From NCBI GenBank assembly GCA_002298785.1, contig DBMR01000046.1:124001-188000 (forward strand): 64,000 bases of DNA. Reading direction: 5' to 3'. Positions 44,677-52,883 of this stretch are shown here, piece by piece. Made by a program: the position numbers and the translations under genes. A model generated the notes under the pieces. It did not search any database. It was given only the letters and a program-made list of their open reading frames with translations, and was not told where the DNA came from. Position 1 is the first letter of the stretch. Each line of letters begins with the position of its first letter. The DNA comes from Verrucomicrobia subdivision 3 bacterium UBA693. Its GTDB lineage: Bacteria > Verrucomicrobiota > Verrucomicrobiia > Limisphaerales > UBA8199.

Positions 44677-47148
44677 TTATTCAAACCTTAAAACGGTGAT
44701 CGAGCAGGGAACGAAGGTGAAAGTGGTCTGGCCGTTGTTCAAGCCATGCGGCCACGCATAGGAATAGGGCTTGAGCCGCGAGGGGGCCGTGGCGGTGTTC
44801 GCACTATGCAACGGACCGGCCAACTCCTCGACCTGCGCCTTGGGTTTTGCCGGTGCGAATCCCTTGATCTGCAGATTTGCCGGCACCGGTTGCTCCCCGG
44901 CATTCACCACTTGCAGCACCAGCGTGCGTCCGTCTTCGCTGCGCTTGGCGGTGACGTCCAGCACCTCGCCGGGGCTTTGCACGAGGCTTTTTGACAGGAG
45001 CGGTTGGAAATTCCGCGAGAACATCCGGGTCACATACCCGGGCGGCTGGAGCCAAACCTGGGAAGGGTTGAGGAACAATAAGCCCTGGTCCCAGCCGTTA
45101 TCGTTTTGACCATCCGGCTGGAGGCAATTGGCGGAAACGGCGATCGGCAGACGCCCGTCGCGTTCGACAGCATTGATGGCCGCGGCATTGGCGAGGGCGC
45201 GACGCTGGGCATGATTGCCGGCGTTGAATTCGAAAATCACCACGCGATGCTTCGCGCCGTCGGCGAGTTTGTCCAGGGCATCGATATAAGTGAACGTGCC
45301 GCCAAAATCCGGGCGCGGACCGTCCGTCCAGACATGGAGATCGAACCACACCTCGCGACCGTGCTGTTTGGCCAATTGCAGAATCTGCTGCTGCGCCGCC
45401 AGGCTGGTGATGCCGCCATCCGCCCCGCCGAAGTTAAAAGGATCGACAATCGGTTGGTGATAACAGAAATCCCCGACAACCAGGATCAGGTCCGGATCCC
45501 TGGCCCAAACTGCTTCCGCAATGGCTTTGAATTTCTGGAAGTAATTCTCGTTAACCTTTTCCTCGTTGCCGATTTCGAGGTGTTTCAGGCGATACGGCTG
45601 GGGATGTCCGCTTTGCGCGCGTTTGCGGCCCCATTCGCTGTCCGCGGGACCGTTGACATACTCGATAAAGTCGGCCATGTCCTTCGGAGTTTCGTCCACG
45701 TTAACCGCCGGAACGGCCAGGAAGCCTGCGGCTTCACAGAAATCGAGGAAATCCAGGATGCCCCAACCGTTGGAGGAATGCGGGTACCACATGCCCTGGT
45801 ATGGCGGGCGGCTGGCTCGCGGCCCGATCATTTTCTTCCACCGATTTTCAGCGGCATTCACCATGGACCCGCCATACCGTAAGGCGGTGACACCCTGGTC
45901 AACCAGGGCCTCGGCGACGTCCTTGCGCACGGGCAGGTTCTTAAACCGGCCCCAGCCGCCGGGTTGGAGGAAGGCGTAACCCAGGCTGACGGCGCCCGGG
46001 GCCTTGAGCTTGAGAACGAATCGCCCCGCCGAGTCGGTGGTGTTCGGTTTGAGCTCAAAGTCCAGGCGCTGCCAATCGCCGGCCCGCACTTTGAGCCGCC
46101 GCTCGACATAGCGGACCGCACCGTCGCGGCTCTCGAGGGCGGCAAACACCTCCGTGGGCGCGTCAGCGCGAGCCCAAATATAACCTTCATAGGGCTGGCC
46201 TTTGACGAAGCTCATGCCCCACCGATTGAGCCCCTGGTTTCCGACACCAACCTCTCCGGTCCCAGACAGAAAGGCGATCCGTTGACACTGCCGTCCGACG
46301 AATGGCTTGTGCGTCTCGAGGGAGAATTCCCCAGTGGCGTTACCCTTCCGCACGGGACGCCACATGGCACTTACGTTACGACCCCAGCCGCCCTTTTCCG
46401 CATAAGCGAACGGAACCGTTCGCCGCCGGTCGCCCGCATGAATCGACAGATTTCGAAACCGCGCGTCCAATTGCCACGTCCGCAAACCCACCAGTCCGGC
46501 AGGCAAAGGGTGCTCGGTATCTTCAAAGCGGATCAGGCTTTTGTCGTTCGCAAAGATCTCGAGCGTCTTCCCCTCCATCCGCGCGCGGAGGGTAGCCCAT
46601 TGTCCGAAAGTCAGTTCGCAGGGCACACGTCGGAGCGGCTCCCAGTTCTGTCGATGACGGCCCAGCACCAGGATTCCCGTCGGCTCCAAACTCACTTCAT
46701 AACCGTTGAAATGATCGGCACCGGCACCCGCCTGGTTGACCTTAAGGATGAGCCCGGCGTTGCCATTGGTTTGGCCGGTGAAACACAGGTCTACGCTCAC
46801 CTCCGCGTCGTCCGTGACCACCTCGTTGAGGACCAGCTTGGGGCCGTCGCCGCCCGCGGCGTGGAGCGAGCCGTCGTCTGCCGGTACCCACTGGCCGCCA
46901 TAAACCTTCACTCCTTGCAGCGGGGGTTGCGCCCCGGGCTCGGCAAAGCTCTCGCCGAAGATCATCTGGCTATCGATGCCGCCGTAGACCTCGTGGTTAA
47001 CGTCCTCGAGGCAGGCCCCGGTCAAATACCGCGAGACGCGGTGCTGCACCTGGTCCGCATGGATGTTGATTTGAGCCGGTTGCGCCGGGGCGGTGACGCT
47101 CCACAAGCCCAGGACGACAACCCAAAGAGTCGTGAATGCGCGTTTCAT
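44677..47148 (-). CDS. GH51-like alpha-L-arabinofuranosidase with an inserted beta-sandwich module
   Basis: The 823-residue protein has a signal peptide (MKRAFTTLWVVVLGLWSVTA), an N-terminal segment VSRYLTGACLEDVNHEVYGG typical of alpha-L-arabinofuranosidases, an inserted concanavalin-like module (about residues 75-235, NGNAGLILKVNQAG, FEDTEHPLPAGLVGLRT), a CBM-like part (about 240-400) and the barrel with the acid/base Glu in LEIGNEEKVNE (about residue 528) and the nucleophile Glu in VIFEFNAGNHAQ (about residue 640). Both catalytic residues are present. It removes alpha-L-arabinofuranosyl side chains from plant polysaccharides outside the cell. GH127 lies 31 bases upstream on the same strand, forming an arabinose-release pair. 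Confidence 0.9.
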   Translation of the reverse strand: MKRAFTTLWVVVLGLWSVTAPAQPAQINIHADQVQHRVSRYLTGACLEDVNHEVYGGIDSQMIFGESFAEPGAQPPLQGVKVYGGQWVPADDGSLHAAGGDGPKLVLNEVVTDDAEVSVDLCFTGQTNGNAGLILKVNQAGAGADHFNGYEVSLEPTGILVLGRHRQNWEPLRRVPCELTFGQWATLRARMEGKTLEIFANDKSLIRFEDTEHPLPAGLVGLRTWQLDARFRNLSIHAGDRRRTVPFAYAEKGGWGRNVSAMWRPVRKGNATGEFSLETHKPFVGRQCQRIAFLSGTGEVGVGNQGLNRWGMSFVKGQPYEGYIWARADAPTEVFAALESRDGAVRYVERRLKVRAGDWQRLDFELKPNTTDSAGRFVLKLKAPGAVSLGYAFLQPGGWGRFKNLPVRKDVAEALVDQGVTALRYGGSMVNAAENRWKKMIGPRASRPPYQGMWYPHSSNGWGILDFLDFCEAAGFLAVPAVNVDETPKDMADFIEYVNGPADSEWGRKRAQSGHPQPYRLKHLEIGNEEKVNENYFQKFKAIAEAVWARDPDLILVVGDFCYHQPIVDPFNFGGADGGITSLAAQQQILQLAKQHGREVWFDLHVWTDGPRPDFGGTFTYIDALDKLADGAKHRVVIFEFNAGNHAQRRALANAAAINAVERDGRLPIAVSANCLQPDGQNDNGWDQGLLFLNPSQVWLQPPGYVTRMFSRNFQPLLSKSLVQSPGEVLDVTAKRSEDGRTLVLQVVNAGEQPVPANLQIKGFAPAKPKAQVEELAGPLHSANTATAPSRLKPYSYAWPHGLNNGQTTFTFVPCSITVLRFE

Positions 47149-47178
47149 GTGAATCAGGCTGCTACGTTTGGCTCGAGG

Positions 47179-49152
47179 TCAGCGGCCAGGTTTGGGCAGC
47201 GCCTGCGGCAACCAGACAGTCATTTCCCCGGGTTCGCGGTTGGCATTGGCATAATACGGAATCGCCGTGAACTTAACTTTCGTCCCCACCGGGAGATTTG
47301 CGGCTGGCTGATACAATATCTCCGGCCATTCCTTTTGCGCCAGGGCAGCCCCCCGAATGACGGTGACGCCGCCCAGCAATTCGGGATGATGCTCGGCGGT
47401 GAGCGTGACGTCGGAGCGCAAGGCGAACTGCCGCACATCGCCACCGTTATCGGCAGCTTCAAGGCAATAAACCAACGGGCCTCGCTGGATGGCCAGGCGC
47501 CCCCGATCGGCGTCCACCTGGGGATTGGGCTGCAGCAGTTGCACCGGCATCGGGAGCGACAGTTGGACGGTATCGCCGCGTTGCCATTGGCGTTGAATTT
47601 GCAGGTAACCGCGGACCCGCTCCGGGTGTGCGAGCGCCTTGCCGTTGATCGAGACGCGCGGCTGGCTGCACCAGCCCGGCAGGCGCAGGCAGAGGCCGAA
47701 CTCGGCGGCCCCTTCCGGCTCGACGGTCACTCGAATATTCCCATCCCAGGGATGCTGGGTTGACTGTTGCAGGCGGACTTTTGCTCCCGCGATCGTCGTG
47801 GTGGCGCGGCTGCCGATGAATTGATTCACATAGAGGGTATGCTGATCCTGGGCGTAAATGTAGCCGGGCAGCGCGCCCATGATCTTGAGGAACATTGGCG
47901 GGCAACAGGGGCAGGAGTGCCAGGCCCATCGGTTGCGTTTCCGGTCGGCTTCCAGTGGGTTTTCATAGAAATAGGAGTCGCCCTTGAGCGAAACGCCGCT
48001 GAGGATCCCGTTATAGAGCACGCGCTCCAGTTCGTCGGCATACCGGGCGTCACCCAAAGCCAGGTTCATGTTCTCGTGGAAAAATCCCGCGCCAATGGCC
48101 GCGCAGGTCTCCAGGTAACCGTTGTTGGGCAGAAGATAATCCGGGCCAAACCCCTCGTGACCGGCGATGGCACCCAACCCGCCGATAACATACATGCGCC
48201 GAAATACCATGTTTTCCCACAGCCGCTGCGCCGCCTGGAGGTAGTCCTCGCGGCCGTTGACGGTCCCTGCGGCCGTCAGCCCCGCGCAGAGGAGAGTGGC
48301 ACGAACGGCGTGTCCCTCGATGGTCTTTTGCTCGAGAACCGGTTGATGATCCTGGCCGTACGAGCCAAAGCTCTCACGGCCCTCAAAATGGCCTCGGTTC
48401 TCAATCCAAAACTCGGCCAGTTTGAGATACCGCTGTTCGTCCACGGGCACACCCATCTGCGCCTTGAGTTCCGGGTGTTCGCGAAAGAGCAGATACAGCT
48501 TCACCAGCGCCTCCTCGCCCAGGGAGTGGCCTGGAACGACGTTCTTTTTCGGCGGTGGCCCCATCAGTTCGGCCATGTGATTGGCCAGTTTGGTGGCGGC
48601 CTGGAGCAGCCGCAGTTTTCCAGTGGCCTGGTAATAGTGGACGGCGGCCTCAACCATCGCCCCGGCGTTGTAGAGGTCGTGCTGCCAACGGTCATTGCCT
48701 CCATTCAGAGCCCAGCGGTGTGTGGGCTCCTTTAGCTGCGTGTAGGTGTTGAGATAGCCGTCCGGGTCTTTCGCCGCGGCCGCAGCAATGCGATCAATGT
48801 AGCCGTCCAACCGCAACTCCAGAGCGGGGTCCCGTTGCGCCGACAGGAAATCCGCAGCGCCTCGGATCATCTCGTAAATCAATCCGTCATACCATGGAGG
48901 GCCGCCATGTTCACCACCAACACCGTCCCGAATCCGGTCGAAATTCGTGAGGGCGCCATCCTTCTCGAATTTGGCCAGGCAATCCGGAATGGTCACCTCG
49001 CGCCAGACTTTAAACTTGGGAGACCAAAAATCATCCTGAAGGGTAACCTGTTGAATCGGCACTGGGGTCAGGGGATGGGGCGCGACGTGTTGTGCCCACA
49101 GGGCTGAATCGGGCCACGCCAGCAGACTTAAGCCGAGGAACCAATTTTTCAT
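47179..49152 (-). CDS. GH127 beta-L-arabinofuranosidase-type protein (DUF1680)
   Basis: Read from ATG 49152 (MKNWFLGLSLLAWPDSALWA signal peptide), the 657-residue protein has the family text VTLQDDFWSPKFKVWREVT, WYDGLIYEMIRGAADFL, NNGYLETCAAIGAGFFHEN (about residue 348 onward, holding the Glu and Cys that correspond to HypBA1 Glu338 and Cys340) and WHSCPCCPPMFLKIM (about residue 413), whose Cys pair corresponds to the nucleophile Cys417/418 region. All four metal-binding and catalytic residues are therefore present. The family cleaves terminal beta-L-arabinofuranosides. It is followed 30 bases later by the GH51 gene, suggesting one arabinan or extensin-type arabinose operon. The frame stays open 39 codons upstream but the signal peptide fits 49152. 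Confidence 0.92.
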   Translation of the reverse strand: MKNWFLGLSLLAWPDSALWAQHVAPHPLTPVPIQQVTLQDDFWSPKFKVWREVTIPDCLAKFEKDGALTNFDRIRDGVGGEHGGPPWYDGLIYEMIRGAADFLSAQRDPALELRLDGYIDRIAAAAAKDPDGYLNTYTQLKEPTHRWALNGGNDRWQHDLYNAGAMVEAAVHYYQATGKLRLLQAATKLANHMAELMGPPPKKNVVPGHSLGEEALVKLYLLFREHPELKAQMGVPVDEQRYLKLAEFWIENRGHFEGRESFGSYGQDHQPVLEQKTIEGHAVRATLLCAGLTAAGTVNGREDYLQAAQRLWENMVFRRMYVIGGLGAIAGHEGFGPDYLLPNNGYLETCAAIGAGFFHENMNLALGDARYADELERVLYNGILSGVSLKGDSYFYENPLEADRKRNRWAWHSCPCCPPMFLKIMGALPGYIYAQDQHTLYVNQFIGSRATTTIAGAKVRLQQSTQHPWDGNIRVTVEPEGAAEFGLCLRLPGWCSQPRVSINGKALAHPERVRGYLQIQRQWQRGDTVQLSLPMPVQLLQPNPQVDADRGRLAIQRGPLVYCLEAADNGGDVRQFALRSDVTLTAEHHPELLGGVTVIRGAALAQKEWPEILYQPAANLPVGTKVKFTAIPYYANANREPGEMTVWLPQALPKPGR

Positions 49153-49513
49153 TTCTTTCACAATTTTATGACCACCGTTTAAGTCCGCGCGCCGGGGCGA
49201 GGCATCGGTTCGACAGCTTCCGGCAAATCTCGCCACCCGTCGCATGCCAGCAGCACTGTGCATGATCATTCTGACCGTGTTACGGATTAGAGTCGATGAG
49301 GTTTTGCCGCCACGATTTTGAGAATCTCTGTCGCCGTGGTTTCTGCCGCCGTGCCGTGAAGCATCGCCGGATTAACCCGTCAAACAAGACCGTTGACGCT
49401 CGACAGCGGCGAGACGCCCCACCCGGCAGGGCGCCCTACCCGGCCAACTTCTGAGAATGGTCACGAAGGCATTTTGACTTGCCCGAGACGCTGGTTACCG
49501 CCAGGCAGGGAGG
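49153..49513. other. Gene-free spacer between GH127 and a regulator remnant
   Basis: No credible gene is seen in 360 bases between the divergent GH127 gene and the XylR-like remnant at 49514. The GH127/GH51 promoter should lie here on the minus strand; no convincing -10/-35 pair was found. Confidence 0.5.
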
Positions 49514-49707
49514 ATGAAACTGCCGCCGCGCGTGCCGCTCATCATCGAGACTTCGGGCATTTATGGCCGGAGGATTCTTAATGGCATTTCGCGCTACCTG
49601 CGCACGCATCATCGTTGGTCTGTTTTCCTCGAACAACACGGAGCGTGATGTTCAAACGACTGTGCGGCATGACCCCCGGTCAGTATCGACGGCGCCATCA
49701 CCAATAA
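49514..49707 (+). pseudogene. XylR/AraC-family regulator remnant (N- and C-terminal ends only)
   Basis: ATG 49514 opens a frame that reads MKLPPRVPLIIETSGIYGRR, then ILNGISRYLRTHHRWSVFLE, matching the first 40 residues of XylR-type regulators (LIETSxxYGRxxLxGIxRYxR...WSxxLE), and stops at TGA 49646-49648. Two bases into a new frame, from ATG 49648, the text MFKRLCGMTPGQYRRRHHQ ends at TAA 49705-49707, matching the very C-terminus of an AraC-type helix-turn-helix domain. The roughly 300 residues between these ends are missing, so this is the scar of an internal deletion. The gene sits divergently from the GH127/GH51 pair, the usual place of its regulator. The ends are recognisable; the deletion is inference. 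Confidence 0.75.
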
Positions 49708-49747
49708 TCCCATCGCCTCGAGCTGCGAAAGCCAGTGTGGGGAACTT

Positions 49748-50413
49748 TTACTGAAAATGTCTGGGCCGTGAAGATCGATACGTTGTCCCTTTCCATTCGT
49801 TGACTCCCCGCTTCGAGCCGCTCGAACCGCGCCCCGTGGGTCGCGTCCGCCAACCGGAATTCGCACCCCATTGCTCGGACGGCGGCGGCCAATGCCGCGG
49901 CGAAGCCGTCGGTGCGGTAGAGGATTCTTCGGCCTGCCTGGCCAATCGCAGACGCCGCTCGCTCAAATAACTGCCGCAGATATAGGCTATTCCGACACCG
50001 CCAAGCGTGAGCCAGACCAGCACGACCCGCTGCCACAAGTATGAATCCACACAAACGACGACAATCGCCGAACAGGTGAGCTGGGTCACGAATGCAATCG
50101 TCAGCACGCGCAGCGCATGATCCGTCCCTTGAATCAACGCCGAGGCGCAACCGACGTGGATGCAGATCACCAGCAAACCCCAAATCCCCGCCCCAGCCAC
50201 CGCCAAATGCCAGACCCAGGCCAAACCCCACAACCAGTCCACATCCTCAAAACTGGATTCAGTCGCCGCGGTGACTGCCGCGCCCGCCAGGGCACAAGTT
50301 AGGAACCAGGCCACCAGGCCTCCCACCAGGCTCTGCATCGCGGATTGGAACATCGAAAGCGCATCGGTATCAGTTGGCGAGCTCATACGAAGCGAATGGT
50401 AGCTGGGTTTCAA
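49748..50413 (-). CDS. Hypothetical membrane protein, probably frameshifted near its C-terminus
   Basis: The 221-residue frame has four hydrophobic helices (about residues 25-50, 62-85, 95-125 and 130-148). From about residue 163 the translation becomes Ser/Pro/Arg-rich and unlike a protein. In the next frame the same DNA reads RILYRTDGFAAALAAAVRAM and CEFRLADATHGARFERLEAG, with GC-rich third positions and a proper alternation of helix and strand. This points to a one-base change near 49930 that moves the ending from 49698 to 49748. The intact protein would be a membrane protein with a soluble C-terminal domain. No family recognised. It is next to the regulator remnant, so the area may be decaying. 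Confidence 0.65.
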   Translation of the reverse strand: MKPSYHSLRMSSPTDTDALSMFQSAMQSLVGGLVAWFLTCALAGAAVTAATESSFEDVDWLWGLAWVWHLAVAGAGIWGLLVICIHVGCASALIQGTDHALRVLTIAFVTQLTCSAIVVVCVDSYLWQRVVLVWLTLGGVGIAYICGSYLSERRLRLARQAEESSTAPTASPRHWPPPSEQWGANSGWRTRPTGRGSSGSKRGVNEWKGTTYRSSRPRHFQ

Positions 50414-50747
50414 ATACTACCGCTCTCCCACGCAGCACCCATTCCTTCCAATCGGACAAGGCAAACCCAAATTGATCACGCGTCGGGACCTTCAGGCAGG
50501 CGCCCGCCGCATATCTCTGAAAATTCGCCTTTGCAGCAAAAAGATGGACAAGCCGCTAAAAAGCACTTATTCTAACTTCATTCATTAGCCATCATCATGT
50601 ATGGGATCAAAATGTCGAGTCCCGTTCAGACCCCAGGATGGTTCTGTACCGGCGACGTCCAGGCGGGGGAAAGGGGATGGCGGAGGAAACTGCCATACTA
50701 ACCGACGAATCACCAGGCCCCGCTCACAAAAGCGGGAACAGCGCACC
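50414..50747. other. Gene-free divergent spacer upstream of the TIR-like gene
   Basis: No credible gene is seen in 334 bases between divergent genes. The frame upstream of 50748 is open to 50601 but encodes a Gly/Arg-rich peptide with no domain, so it is not part of the protein. A small hairpin with CCCGCTC and GCGGG arms lies about 10-30 bases before the start at 50748. The TIR-like operon promoter should be here. Confidence 0.5.
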
Positions 50748-52883
50748 ATGAAAAAAGTGATCTTTGCTTACGCAGCCGAGTCGGAAAAACGGCCGGCGAT
50801 GGTTAACGAGCTCCGGAGCACGCTGGATGGCAACATTGAGTTCCTGGACGAGGAAGATTCCCCCGCGAACAGCCCGGTTGCCTATTCTGAACGGTTGCTA
50901 AAAATGGCGAAGGCCGCCAACTTCGTCGTGATCTTCTTCACGCTAGAGAAGTCCGGGATCGGTCACGAGACCGCGGGCACGACGGCACTGACGATCCATA
51001 CATCATCATCGAACCCGGGGATGACGGCGGCGGAGCGCGCGCGGCTACCAGGAAAGCCTGCGGTATTGATCGCAGTGTTCAATGCGGAAGATCGGCGACA
51101 CCTGCCCGCGGATTTGGTCGGGTTTCCGGTTTATGATGTATCTGCCGACACCTCGCGGGAAGCACTGCTCTGCCGGTTGGTACATGAGCCGGTCAAGCCG
51201 AGCACGCGGGTGCGGGAAGAAGCCGCTTCGGTGGTGTTGAAAATGGTTACCGCGGGGATCGCCACCCTGGTGGGGGCGAACGACAAAACCAAGGACTTCC
51301 TGCTGGATCAATTCGGGGAAGCCGTTAGTCAGACGGTGCATTATTTCATGGCGGCCGTGGTCCTGGTGTTAATCTTCGCCGGATTAATGGCAATTTTGCG
51401 ACTCGGGGCGAACCAGGTGGGCCCTTTGCTGAAGGACAAATTCGGAGCGCGCGCCCCCAGGCATGCCGGAATTGGACGATATGGCCTGATCTCTATTGCG
51501 GTAACCCTTTCGGTTCTCTTTGCGTATTATTTCTTCCCCAAGCCGCCGGCAATCGACGCGAATTTGAATAAGCATTTGCGGGAGTGGACGCATCAAATCG
51601 AGGAGTCGCAACGGCCTAATTGGGGGATCAATGAAAACTCAAATCCTCGCAAGGGCGTCCCACAAGCCTGGACCACCGCGCAGTCATTGTCGGGGCTGCT
51701 GTCGGTCCCGGTGTGGACAAACTGGTCCAGCACGAACGTCCAACACGCTTTTACTTTCATCGACCGGACACGCATTGCCAATCTCGTATTGCGCTCGGAC
51801 CATCGGCAAGAGCTGGTGGAGCGGCTGGCCCTGCTGGAAAAGCGCGCGGATTTTTCCACCCTGCCCACTAATTTCCCCAACTTCACTATGGCCTTGGGAG
51901 TGATCAACCGGATTGGATTTGGAACGGTCGTGACGCCGGAGTTGGCAGATTTGCTCGAATCCCAGAGAGATCACTACTTTCTGAGCGGCGAGCCGCTTGA
52001 AGGTTGGGGTTATCACGAGCAATTCGACTGGGGTGTGACCGAAATCGCTGCTTGGGTTGGCATTGCGGAGATTCAATCGTTGCGCATCTCGAAGCCGCCC
52101 ATTTGGACAAATGCCGAACAGCGGGAGCGAACGAAGCAAAACGTCCGCAACATCATCGCACTGTTGCGGGCTCGCCAGATCCCGCAGTTGGGCGCGTTCA
52201 GCCCCATCAGGGACACTTCACTCCACACCTACGCCCGGACCTATCCAACGGTAATGGCGATTTGGACGATGGCAGAAGCCGCGTCCGCGGAGCTGGAGAT
52301 CTACACGCGCGAAGATCTTCCCGGCCTGGAGGCGAGCATGGGGGAAGCGCTGGACTGGCTCAGCGCCTCGATGGTGATCGACAAAAGCGGCCCCAAAGGG
52401 TGGCTGGTAAATCCCGCCAATCCCACCGGTGAGGATCCTTTTCTAGGGCTGACCACACAAACCCTCTCAATATTGGGTCGAGTGCCGCTGCGCTTTAGTA
52501 AAGAGAACCAGGAAAAGTTCCTGGCATTGAAGAAGCGCCTGCTCTCCAGCGCCAGGGTCTGGACCAGCAGAAGCCTGAAGCCTAATGATCAGATCAATGA
52601 CCGCATGCACGATTCCGATACTTATCTTTATCCTACGGCGAAGCTGATCGAACCGAGCACCTTCCTTTGGTATCCGTGGTCGGTGAGCTTCTTGCGCTCC
52701 CTTGCGTCGGACCCAGCCCTGGATCCAAAGGAACGGCGCACAGCGGCAGTTTGGCTCCGCCGGCTGCAGGCGCGGGCGGGCGAGTATGGCTCCGTAGTGG
52801 ACAGTGGCTACAACTACATTGCCGCGGAAACGCTCATTGGTTTTGGCTGGCCGATGGAGGTTCGAAACGTACCCGCACTATGA
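50748..52883 (+). CDS. TIR-like domain/two-helix membrane/alpha-alpha toroid protein (unrecognised architecture)
   Basis: From ATG 50748 (711 residues) the first 150 residues alternate strands and helices as in TIR-type domains: KKVIFAYAAESEKRPAMV, EFLDEEDSP, ANFVVIFFTLEKSGIGHETA (Glu74 sits where TIR domains carry the catalytic Glu) and KPAVLIAVFNAED. Two transmembrane helices follow (about 196-220, HYFMAAVVLVLIFAGLMAIL; about 243-265). Residues about 275-705 are helical repeats resembling the alpha-alpha toroid of terpene cyclases and prenyltransferases (VPQAWTTAQSLSGLLSV, YPTVMAIWTMAEAAS, GWGYHEQFDWGVTEIAAW). No DxDD or zinc motif was seen. The stop overlaps the start of the cytochrome gene, so they are translationally coupled. 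The domain calls are by eye; the combination is unknown to me. Confidence 0.7.
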   Translation: MKKVIFAYAAESEKRPAMVNELRSTLDGNIEFLDEEDSPANSPVAYSERLLKMAKAANFVVIFFTLEKSGIGHETAGTTALTIHTSSSNPGMTAAERARLPGKPAVLIAVFNAEDRRHLPADLVGFPVYDVSADTSREALLCRLVHEPVKPSTRVREEAASVVLKMVTAGIATLVGANDKTKDFLLDQFGEAVSQTVHYFMAAVVLVLIFAGLMAILRLGANQVGPLLKDKFGARAPRHAGIGRYGLISIAVTLSVLFAYYFFPKPPAIDANLNKHLREWTHQIEESQRPNWGINENSNPRKGVPQAWTTAQSLSGLLSVPVWTNWSSTNVQHAFTFIDRTRIANLVLRSDHRQELVERLALLEKRADFSTLPTNFPNFTMALGVINRIGFGTVVTPELADLLESQRDHYFLSGEPLEGWGYHEQFDWGVTEIAAWVGIAEIQSLRISKPPIWTNAEQRERTKQNVRNIIALLRARQIPQLGAFSPIRDTSLHTYARTYPTVMAIWTMAEAASAELEIYTREDLPGLEASMGEALDWLSASMVIDKSGPKGWLVNPANPTGEDPFLGLTTQTLSILGRVPLRFSKENQEKFLALKKRLLSSARVWTSRSLKPNDQINDRMHDSDTYLYPTAKLIEPSTFLWYPWSVSFLRSLASDPALDPKERRTAAVWLRRLQARAGEYGSVVDSGYNYIAAETLIGFGWPMEVRNVPAL

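Noticed and set aside
45964..47763. A 599-codon plus-strand frame
   Set aside because: It crosses both the GH51 and GH127 genes in antisense without any motif or ribosome-binding site.
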